A model generated the notes under the pieces. That model made no database searches and was not told the DNA's origin. It saw nothing but the letters and a program-made list of their open reading frames with translations. From Candidatus Subteraquimicrobium carltonvillense (GTDB lineage Bacteria; Actinomycetota; Aquicultoria; Subteraquimicrobiales; Subteraquimicrobiaceae): a stretch of 8,300 nucleotides of DNA. The DNA lies in assembly GCA_002339355.1 (NCBI GenBank), contig DDKQ01000004.1, positions 1 to 8,300 on the forward strand, in the 5' to 3' direction. The position numbers were made by a program, and so were the translations under genes. Shown here in pieces: positions 1 through 4,736 of this stretch; position 1 is the first letter of the stretch; every line of letters starts with the position of its first letter.

Positions 1-18
1 GTACCAGATCGTTAGGTA

Positions 19-232
19 TTACCCTGACAAATCAATAGATGTTTTTGGCAAGGGATAATCAAATTTCTCTATCAGTTTAGAGTCGTGATATACGGATAAT
101 GTCTCCTTTGCAGTATCAATTGTTGTCCAGAGATATTCATATTCTACCTCAATTGGCATAGAGAACTGCTTTAGGAGATTCGCTATTTTCATATCTACTA
201 ATAGCGTTTTCTCTTAGTTTCTTTTCGTCCAT
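19..232 (-). pseudogene. Transposase remnant: N-terminal HTH start fused out of frame to the C-terminal tail
   Basis: From ATG 232 the first frame reads MDEKKLRENAISRYENSESP and stops at 149 (27 residues). A perfect AAGGAGGT Shine-Dalgarno lies just upstream. That peptide resembles the start of the HTH domain of IS481-like transposases, where an RY..GESPK-type motif is normally followed by a SLGRSK-type recognition helix. Here the next residues are not that helix. In the +1 frame (192 to 19) the sequence instead reads like the extreme C-terminus of the same type of transposase, with EYEYLWTTIDTAKETLSVYH followed by a PLPKTSIDL tail. The whole DDE catalytic core, a few hundred residues, is absent. 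The simplest reading is an internal deletion that joined the two ends in different frames. It cannot encode an active enzyme but could be mobilised in trans. The family assignment is from memory of the motifs. Confidence 0.55.
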
Positions 233-282
233 ACTGACCTCCTTTTTGGAGATCAGTATAAAAGAGATTATAATGGTAATCA

Positions 283-359
283 GTCTACGATGTATTGATA
301 CAAAATACCATTAAGGTCTACGATCTATTGATACTTTTGGGTCTACGATGTATAGGTAT
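283..359. repeat. Three 19-bp direct repeats (IS end binding sites or iterons)
   Basis: Three copies of a 19-bp unit lie at 283-301 (GTCTACGATGTATTGATAC), 316-334 (GTCTACGATCTATTGATAC) and 341-359 (GTCTACGATGTATAGGTAT). Copies 1 and 2 differ at one base and copy 3 differs at two bases from copy 1. Start-to-start spacing is 33 and 25 bp. A weaker copy may lie at 1-20 (GTACCAGATCGTTAGGTATT, 13 of 20 matches to 341-360). Their place directly upstream of a transposase remnant suggests subterminal transposase-binding sites. They are too few and too unevenly spaced for a CRISPR array. Confidence 0.7.
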
Positions 360-373
360 TTGTCATGTAACCA

Positions 374-1231
374 CTAATAACCCTGCAACATCCTCAAGTA
401 ATCCATCAAGTCTTCTCTCAAATCGCCCCTCGCGAGCGCTATCTCGATGTTTGCTTTAAGCCAATCTATCTTGCTTCCAATATCGTATCTCTTTCCTTCA
501 ACTTTGTAGGCATAAATATTCTGTTCAGCGAGGAGCAACCTTAAGGCATCGGTGAGCTGAATTTCATTGTTCCTACCAGGTGGCGTCCTCTCCAGGCAGT
601 CAAAAATCTCAGGTGTCAGGATATACCGCCCAAAAATGGCTAAATTTGAAGGGGCTTCCTCCAAGGAAGGTTTCTCAATTAAGTTTTCGACCTTGTAAAT
701 CCTCTCGCCAATGGGATATCCATCGATGATACCATATCTTTCGACCTTATCGCGGGGTACTTCCTCCACAGCTATAACTGGCGAGCCGCACTCTCTGAAT
801 ATATCAAGCAATGTTCTAGTGCAGGGAATATCCATCATGGTAATGGTATCCCCCAATAAAACGGCAAAGGGTTCATCGCCGACATGTTTCCTGGCACAGA
901 GAACGGCATGTCCCAAACCCCGAAGCTCCTTCTGCCTGATGTAATGGATATCGGCGAGGTCAGCGATTCCCTGCACGTGGGTCAAAAAATCGTGCTTTTC
1001 TTCCTCCTGAAGAAAATACTCAAGCTCAAAGGATTTGTCGAAATGGTCTTCTATGGCTCTTTTGCCTCGCCCGGTGATCACCAAGATATCTTCAACTCCC
1101 GAAGCCACAGCCTCCTCAATAACATACTGGATAGCAGGCTTATCGACCACGGGGAGCATCTCCTTTGGCTGAGCCTTGGTTACTGGAAGCAACCTGGTTC
1201 CGTAGCCTGCAGCAGGGATTACCGCTTTCAT
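374..1231 (-). CDS. galU: UTP--glucose-1-phosphate uridylyltransferase
   Basis: A 285-residue GalU/GtaB-type nucleotidyltransferase that makes UDP-glucose from UTP and glucose-1-phosphate in the cytoplasm. The N-terminal nucleotide-binding signature AAGYGTRLLP (7-16) is followed by the KEMLP segment (23-27). Also present are RQKELRGLGHAV (99-110), the metal-site region LLGDT (125-129; many relatives have GDD), the EKP motif (186-188), and RYDIGSK (248-254), which positions the glucose-phosphate. Length is normal for the family. The open frame extends 15 codons further upstream to ATG 1276, but homologous proteins begin at MKAVIPAAG, so ATG 1231 is chosen. GGGGGT lies 5 nt upstream of it, and a perfect AAGGAGGT lies unusually far away at 13 nt. 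The gene follows the vapB/vapC remnant by 54 nt and is probably read from that promoter or from further upstream. It feeds the Ugd/decarboxylase pair encoded upstream. Confidence 0.95.
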   Translation of the reverse strand: MKAVIPAAGYGTRLLPVTKAQPKEMLPVVDKPAIQYVIEEAVASGVEDILVITGRGKRAIEDHFDKSFELEYFLQEEEKHDFLTHVQGIADLADIHYIRQKELRGLGHAVLCARKHVGDEPFAVLLGDTITMMDIPCTRTLLDIFRECGSPVIAVEEVPRDKVERYGIIDGYPIGERIYKVENLIEKPSLEEAPSNLAIFGRYILTPEIFDCLERTPPGRNNEIQLTDALRLLLAEQNIYAYKVEGKRYDIGSKIDWLKANIEIALARGDLREDLMDYLRMLQGY

Positions 1232-1285
1232 TGAATACCCCCAAACCTCCTTCGGATAGAAGCGTTTCCAATGCATCGTATGCAG

Positions 1286-1450
1286 TCAAAGCTTCACTGG
1301 ATCGAGGCGCTTAACCTCCTTAATGAGATCGAAGTGTGCATCGGTACTGATTATGCATTCGATACCATTAGTGAGCATCACAGCAGCGTGAATTAAATCC
1401 CGAGCATACATCACAATGTTAGTATCAATAAAGTAGGCGGTTTCTACCAT
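1286..1450 (-). pseudogene. VapC-type PIN-domain toxin with the middle deleted in frame
   Basis: The 54-residue reading frame starts at an ATG overlapping the last codons of the antitoxin gene. It begins MVETAYFIDTNIVMYA, the classic first strand and first acidic motif (D9 in IDTN) of a PIN RNase. It then jumps directly to RDLIHAAVML and to ECIISTDAHFD, the C-terminal part of a PIN domain with the late acidic residues (D18, D37). Typical VapC proteins are about 130-140 residues, so roughly 80 central residues are missing, including the conserved glutamate. The frame is preserved across the junction, which lies near residues 16-17. A fold this short should not be an active nuclease. It ends 54 nt before galU. 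A small functional peptide cannot be excluded, but a deletion remnant is far more likely. Confidence 0.8.
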
Positions 1451-1698
1451 CCTCCATGCCCCAGCGCTATAAGCTCCTCGATCTCTTCCCAGGTGGGCAA
1501 GTCTTCCTGGGCTGATATAATCCTCTGCGCCGCTTGCATCCGTACTTTCTTAGAAGCCTCGTCTTCAGCAAGAATTACTTTTTCCACAGCTTCTCGTATA
1601 AGAGCAGCAACCGAAATTCCTCGGAGTTTTGCTTTCTCTACTAGCTTCCGATATTGCTCCGGCTCAAACAAGATCATCGTCTTTTTAGTTAATGGCAT
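1444..1698 (-). CDS. vapB: VapB-like ribbon-helix-helix antitoxin
   Basis: An 84-residue protein with an N-terminal ribbon-helix-helix (CopG/RHH) DNA-binding region at about residues 3-42: a strand around KKTMILFEP, then helices around EQYRKLVEKAKLRG and ISVAALIREAVEKVI. The acidic C-terminal tail (DLPTWEEIEELIALGHGGW) is the type that binds a PIN toxin. It should repress its own promoter and neutralise a VapC RNase. The frame also offers GTG starts at 1707 and 1701. ATG 1698 is chosen because GGGTGA lies just upstream at normal spacing and RHH proteins begin close to the strand. The stop overlaps the start of the PIN gene, the usual vapBC arrangement. Its toxin partner is gutted, so this antitoxin is an orphan at this locus, although its sequence looks intact. 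Confidence 0.8.
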   Translation of the reverse strand: MPLTKKTMILFEPEQYRKLVEKAKLRGISVAALIREAVEKVILAEDEASKKVRMQAAQRIISAQEDLPTWEEIEELIALGHGGW

Positions 1699-1727
1699 CA
1701 CTGTCACCCATTTTCTTTATATCAACA

Positions 1728-1756
1728 TCAATATATAACAATTAGAGCTTTGTCAA
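1728..1756 (-). promoter_or_regulatory. Promoter of the vapB-vapC remnant-galU unit
   Basis: On the minus strand a perfect -35 hexamer TTGACA (1756-1751) is followed by TATATT (1735-1730, 15-bp spacer) or TATTGA (1733-1728, 17-bp spacer). It sits between the lost galU paralogue and vapB, so it could drive vapB and also the intact galU. The -10 region overlaps an AT-rich element at 1718-1737 with a tandem TTGAT motif flanked by TATAT/ATATA, a plausible operator for VapB autorepression. Confidence 0.5.
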
Positions 1757-1770
1757 CGCATCGGGAGCCA

Positions 1771-1827
1771 TCAGTCGCTCGGGAGCAACCTTGTTCCAAA
1801 ACCCGCTGCTGGGATAACCGCTTCCAT
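1771..1827 (-). pseudogene. 5' fragment of a second galU gene
   Basis: From ATG 1827 the frame reads MEAVIPAAGFGTRLLP, then S-D and a stop. This is the GalU N-terminal nucleotide-binding signature and nothing more. It aligns with the start of the intact galU at 1231 with about 37 of 48 bases identical. Of ten differing codons in the first sixteen, eight are synonymous, so this was a functional diverged paralogue rather than a fresh copy of the neighbour. The fragment follows the UDP-glucuronate decarboxylase gene. The frame is open back to an ATG at 1917 that overlaps that gene's stop by 4 nt, giving a possible 48-residue product, but family members start at 1827. An 8-bp direct repeat TCGGGAGC (1761-1768 and 1779-1786) sits at the truncation point. 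Confidence 0.75.
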
Positions 1828-1913
1828 CTTCAAAAAACACACCCCTCTTCTTTTCAATACCATCGAGCTTAACATCTCTATTTTGCGAGTAATCTCCAGA
1901 TCGTATCTCTTTC

Positions 1914-2876
1914 TCATACCTTTTCCCCTTTAAAAGCTGTTTTAAACCAGGTTATTGAACGTTGTAGTCCCTGATCTAAAGATACCCGGGGTTCCCAGCC
2001 CAATATCTCCTTCGCTTTGGTGATATCAGGCTTCCGCTGGTGTGGATCCTCCGGTGGGAGGGGTAGAAAAACTATCTCTGAGCGAGAACCACACATCTCC
2101 CGAATGCGATGAGCTAGCTCCAATATCGTCATCTCATTGAGATCGCCCAAATTTATGATTTCACCCTTTGTACTCTTGGAGAACATCGCTTTAAGCAAAC
2201 CATCAACCAAATCATCGATGTAGCAAAGGCTACGACTCTGCGAGCCACTACCATATACGGTGATGGGTTTATTGTCCAAAGCTTGCTGGATGAAGTTGGG
2301 GATTACCCTACCATCCTGCTTTCGCATCCGTGGTCCGTAGGTGTTGAATATGCGGGCTATCACCACGTCTACATCGTATCTTCGATAATAAGCCATAGCC
2401 AAAGCTTCGGCAAAACGCTTGGCTTCATCGTAGGAACTGCGAGGACCTACGGGATTAACATTTCCCCAATAGGTTTCGGATTGAGGACTAACTTTTGGAT
2501 CCCCATACACCTCTGAAGTCGATGCAAGCAGTATTTTTGCCCCATTTTTTCTGGCTAACTCGAGCATATGATAAGTGCCTAGGGAATTTACCATCAATGT
2601 TTCGATTGTTAACTTTGAGTAATCTACAGGGCTAGCGGGACTGGCAAGGTGGAAAATATAGTCGAGGGGCGAGGGTCGAGGGGCGATAGGCGATAAAGGT
2701 GTAGTGATATCGTGTTCGATGAGTTCGAAATTCTGGTTATTTAGCAAGTGCTTAATGTTTTCTCTCGATCCAGTGAGGAAATTATCGATGCAAATTACAT
2801 GATATCCTTTCTCAATTAAGGCATCGCATAGGTGAGAACCTATAAAGCCAGCTCCCCCCGTAACCAACACCCTCAT
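1914..2876 (-). CDS. UDP-glucuronate decarboxylase (UDP-xylose synthase)
   Basis: A 320-residue extended short-chain dehydrogenase. The NAD-binding glycine motif GGAGFIG is at 7-13 and the cofactor-selecting DNFLTG segment at 31-36. The HLASPASPVDY block (76-86) is characteristic of the UDP-xylose synthase family. The catalytic STSEVYGDP region (T120, E122) and the YxxxK pair (Y149, K153) are present, followed by the IFNTYGPRM, VYGSGSQSRS and KPDITKAKEILGWEP motifs typical of UXS. The expected reaction is NAD-dependent conversion of UDP-glucuronate to UDP-xylose and CO2. The gene overlaps ugd by ATGA, which implies translational coupling and fits direct use of the Ugd product. Residues about 60-72 are an unusual proline-rich stretch encoded by a 7-bp tandem repeat, roughly six residues longer than I expect for the family. 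Other SDR sugar epimerases are less likely given the HLASPASP block. Confidence 0.9.
   Translation of the reverse strand: MRVLVTGGAGFIGSHLCDALIEKGYHVICIDNFLTGSRENIKHLLNNQNFELIEHDITTPLSPIAPRPSPLDYIFHLASPASPVDYSKLTIETLMVNSLGTYHMLELARKNGAKILLASTSEVYGDPKVSPQSETYWGNVNPVGPRSSYDEAKRFAEALAMAYYRRYDVDVVIARIFNTYGPRMRKQDGRVIPNFIQQALDNKPITVYGSGSQSRSLCYIDDLVDGLLKAMFSKSTKGEIINLGDLNEMTILELAHRIREMCGSRSEIVFLPLPPEDPHQRKPDITKAKEILGWEPRVSLDQGLQRSITWFKTAFKGEKV
2659..2693. repeat. 7-bp tandem repeat inside the decarboxylase gene
   Basis: Five consecutive heptamers on the plus strand read TAGTCGA, GGGGCGA, GGGTCGA, GGGGCGA and TAGGCGA; every unit ends in CGA. On the coding strand they encode the proline-rich stretch SPIAPRPSPLD. 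The family normally has a short loop here between the PL and IFHLA segments, so a heptamer array seems to have expanded within an otherwise conserved gene while the frame was kept. Confidence 0.7.
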
Positions 2877-4162
2877 CTTCCAACCCCTTTATGGATGAAC
2901 CCCAGGTTCCTGAGAGCATTAGCGTCCAAGAAGTTTCTTGTATCGAATAGAATTGGTTTTCTAAGCAAGGATTTAACTCTTTTAAAATCCAACTGTTTAA
3001 ATTGATCCCATTCAGTCAACAAAAGGAGGATATCACTATCCTTCGCCGCTTCATATGCATCATGGACCAATTTTACACCCTTTAAAGTCCGCCTGGCATT
3101 ATCCACCGCCACGGGGTCATATGCCTTTATTAATGCACCTTCGGCTCGAAGATGATGAATGATGTCGATTGCGGGTGAGTCCCTAATATCATCAGTATTG
3201 GGTTTAAAGGACAAACCCAGTATGCCTATATCCTTGCCCTTGAGATCGCCCAAGAGTTCTTGAACCTTCGTTACAATGAACCTCTTCTGATTCTCATTAA
3301 TTTGAATGGTGCCTTTCAGAAGTTGAAAATCGTATCCATAATTTTCCGCCATTTTAACGAGGGCTTTGCAATCCTTTGGTAGACAACTTCCTCCCCACCC
3401 GGGTCCAGCATTGAGGAATTCAAAACCAATGCGTTTGTCATATCCCATACCTAAAGCCACCTGCCTCACATCCCCTCCCACTTTCTCGCAAATATTTGCA
3501 ATGGCATTTATAAAGGATATTTTAGTTGCCAAAAACGCATTGGATGCATACTTTACCATCTCTGCACTCACTGGGTCCATAATGAGGATGGGGGCGTTAA
3601 ATGGGAGATAGAGCTCGGTCATAACCTCAGCTGCCTTTTGACTACCTGTGCCTACGATGATCCTATCGGGATGGAGAAAATCTTCGACGGCTGAGCCTTC
3701 CCTTAAGAATTCTGGATTGGAGACCACATCAAAATGATGGAGGTTTATTTTGCTCTCCTCGATCATTCCTTGAACCACTTTCGTTGAACCCAGGGGCATG
3801 GTACTTTTATTGATGATAACCTTATAGCCATTCATCGCCCGAGCTATTTCTCCCGCCGCTGCTTTTACATGAGATAAATCCGCAGCTTCGGTTTCGTCAG
3901 GAGGTGTGCCCACCGTGATGAAAATTATATCCGACTTTTGAACTCCCGCCATGATATCAGTTGAGAAAATAATTCTTCCCGTCTTTTGATTTCTGGTAAC
4001 AATCTCCTCTAAACCGGGTTCATAGATAGGAATGATTCCAGTCTTTAGTTTGGAAATCTTATCTGAATCGATGTCGACACAGATTACATCGTGACCGATC
4101 TCAGCCAAGCAGGCACCAGTGACCAATCCCACATATCCCACCCCAATGATGCAGATTTTCAC
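2873..4162 (-). CDS. ugd: UDP-glucose 6-dehydrogenase
   Basis: A 429-residue UDP-glucose/GDP-mannose dehydrogenase that oxidises UDP-glucose to UDP-glucuronate with two NAD+. The N-terminal Rossmann motif GVGYVGL is at 7-13, followed by the VGTPP and STMPLGS segments. NPEFLREG (149-156, E151) is present. Catalytic K204 and N208 lie in KYASNAF, and GWGGSCLPKD (255-264) supplies the thioester Cys260 and Asp264. The C-terminal UDP-binding domain has GLSFKPNTDDIRDSP. Length is typical. The frame reaches TTG 4168, but AGGGAG ends 8 nt before GTG 4162, an ideal distance, and only 2 nt before the TTG, so GTG 4162 is chosen. Its stop overlaps the start of the decarboxylase gene by ATGA. UDP-mannuronate-type dehydrogenase is less likely given the decarboxylase partner. 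Confidence 0.95.
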   Translation of the reverse strand: MKICIIGVGYVGLVTGACLAEIGHDVICVDIDSDKISKLKTGIIPIYEPGLEEIVTRNQKTGRIIFSTDIMAGVQKSDIIFITVGTPPDETEAADLSHVKAAAGEIARAMNGYKVIINKSTMPLGSTKVVQGMIEESKINLHHFDVVSNPEFLREGSAVEDFLHPDRIIVGTGSQKAAEVMTELYLPFNAPILIMDPVSAEMVKYASNAFLATKISFINAIANICEKVGGDVRQVALGMGYDKRIGFEFLNAGPGWGGSCLPKDCKALVKMAENYGYDFQLLKGTIQINENQKRFIVTKVQELLGDLKGKDIGILGLSFKPNTDDIRDSPAIDIIHHLRAEGALIKAYDPVAVDNARRTLKGVKLVHDAYEAAKDSDILLLLTEWDQFKQLDFKRVKSLLRKPILFDTRNFLDANALRNLGFIHKGVGR

Positions 4163-4174
4163 TCTCAATTCTCC

Positions 4175-4264
4175 CTAATGTAGCAGACGTCTCATTTTTG
4201 TATAGTAAAAGACCAAAAATATAATCGCAATGAAAAATGAGGACGTCCTCGGAACATGTGACAT
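4175..4264 (-). CDS. Possible 29-residue hydrophobic leader peptide upstream of ugd
   Basis: ATG 4264 is preceded by a good Shine-Dalgarno (GGGAGG, 8 nt upstream). It opens a 29-residue frame starting MSHVPRTSS, continuing FFIAIIFLVFYY (a short membrane-like segment) and ending KMRRLLH. The stop lies 12 nt before the chosen ugd start. The frame runs through the inverted repeat at 4186-4247, so much of the coding sequence is palindrome. That argues that the frame may be accidental, perhaps the edge of a repeat family. A leader or small membrane peptide is possible. I do not recognise it. Confidence 0.25.
   Translation of the reverse strand: MSHVPRTSSFFIAIIFLVFYYTKMRRLLH
4186..4250. repeat. 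Nested inverted repeat (REP/MITE-like) upstream of ugd
   Basis: GACGTCTCATTTTT (4186-4199) pairs with AAAAATGAGGACGTC (4233-4247) with a single-base bulge. Inside it, ATTTTTG (4194-4200) can alternatively pair with CAAAAAT (4214-4220). The right arm is itself part of a perfect 12-bp palindrome GAGGACGTCCTC (4239-4250), and the left arm contains AGACGTCT. Such palindromes built on GACGTC look like repeats left by REP-associated (Y1) transposases; that link is from memory and is tentative. Confidence 0.65.
4202..4230 (-). promoter_or_regulatory. Candidate ugd promoter inside the inverted repeat
   Basis: On the minus strand TTGCGA (4230-4225) and TACTAT (4207-4202) are separated by exactly 17 bp, about 40 nt before the ugd start. 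Each hexamer matches consensus at four of six positions. The whole promoter lies in the loop of the 4186-4247 inverted repeat, so cruciform or hairpin formation could affect it. Sequence evidence only. Confidence 0.35.
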
Positions 4265-4432
4265 TAATTAATCCTCCCCAGGTGATTTTCTACGCTGCCT
4301 GCCCAATACCTTCTTTGAAGCCTAAAATTTCCCGCCTTTACCACTACACGCAATCATTAATACACATAAAATACATACTTAATGTGTTGCAAGATCGTTA
4401 ATTTTGTGATAGGCTGACCCACGGTGAGCGTT

Positions 4433-4667
4433 ATGGAGGCACGAATAAACATCACCATGCCCAAGGAGTTTTTAAAAAAGGTAGAATATCATCCCCTCAG
4501 ATTTTGCTACAAACATTAGGGGAATGGCAGGTTTCAGAAATATCTTAGAACATGAATATGTAAAACTAGACCTAGCCAAGGTTTTTGACAATTTACAAAA
4601 GCTGGAGGACTTTGAGAAATTTGCCAAATACATTAATCAATTTGTCGAAAGGGAGTCTACGAGTTGA
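4433..4667 (+). pseudogene. Chimaeric scar: start of an RHH antitoxin gene joined to the end of a HepT (DUF86) gene
   Basis: From ATG 4433 the plus strand reads MEARINITMPKEFLKKVE, the start of a ribbon-helix-helix antitoxin, then loses similarity and stops at 4519. A different frame, open from 4485, reads IIPSDFATNIRG and then, from M at 4524, MAGFRNILEHEYVKLDLAKV and on to a stop at 4667. This is the C-terminal half of a HepT-type HEPN RNase toxin. It keeps the active-site RX4H motif (RNILEH) followed one residue later by the tyrosine that MntA antitoxins modify in this family. The two pieces belong to different gene families and meet near 4480-4485, so a deletion probably removed the rest of both genes and anything between them. 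Neither piece should be functional. It lies on the opposite strand to ugd and converges with the membrane-protein gene at 4737. Confidence 0.75.
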
Positions 4668-4671
4668 CTAT

Positions 4672-4730
4672 TTTGGGGCGGGGTTTTCCCCCACAATCCT
4701 TTGGGCGGGCACGGAGTCCCGCCTCTACGC
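4672..4730. repeat. GC-rich palindromic element between convergent genes
   Basis: Two hairpins lie in this stretch: GGGG-TTTT-CCCC around 4680-4692, and GGCGGG (4704-4709) pairing with CCCGCC (4718-4723) around an 8-nt loop. It resembles the short GC-rich REP-like intergenic elements of many environmental bacteria. It sits directly downstream of both the plus-strand HepT remnant and the minus-strand membrane-protein gene, so it may help end transcription from both sides, but no U-tract of a canonical intrinsic terminator follows either hairpin. Confidence 0.5.
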
Positions 4731-4736
4731 AATCCT

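Larger units (their letters stand above)
1..359 (-). mobile_element. Internally deleted insertion-sequence remnant (MITE-like)
   Basis: This segment combines the two ends of a transposase gene (19-232, minus) with a repeat-rich flank upstream of its start codon (283-359), which is the layout expected of an IS end. The 10-mer ATCAATAGAT at 31-40 is the reverse complement of ATCTATTGAT at 323-332, inside the second flank repeat, so inverted copies of a terminal motif may exist at both sides. The left boundary may lie outside the window and no target-site duplication can be defined. Assignment to an IS family rests on recognising the transposase ends (IS481-like HTH and C-terminal tail) and is an inference. 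Confidence 0.55.

Noticed and set aside
283..359. CRISPR-like array of three repeats
   Set aside because: Repeats are 19 bp and the gaps are only 14 and 6 bp, of unequal length, with no cas gene. Position beside a transposase remnant explains them better.
711..1234. Plus-strand open frames opposite galU (711-944, 884-1234)
   Set aside because: They lie wholly antisense to a strongly conserved enzyme gene and show no recognisable protein features.
1231..1276. Longer galU start giving 15 extra residues (MHWKRFYPKEVWGYS)
   Set aside because: Family proteins start at MKAVIPAAG, and GGGGGT is correctly spaced for ATG 1231. The extension has no family similarity.
2283..3611. Plus-strand open frames opposite the decarboxylase and ugd genes
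   Set aside because: Antisense shadows without family motifs or credible ribosome binding sites.
4362..4387. ACACAT/ATGTGT stem as a regulatory hairpin
   Set aside because: Six base pairs around a 14-nt AT-rich loop is expected by chance in this composition.
4703..4724. Intrinsic terminator after the membrane-protein gene
   Set aside because: The hairpin is real but no run of T follows on either strand, so it is listed as a repeat and not as a canonical terminator.
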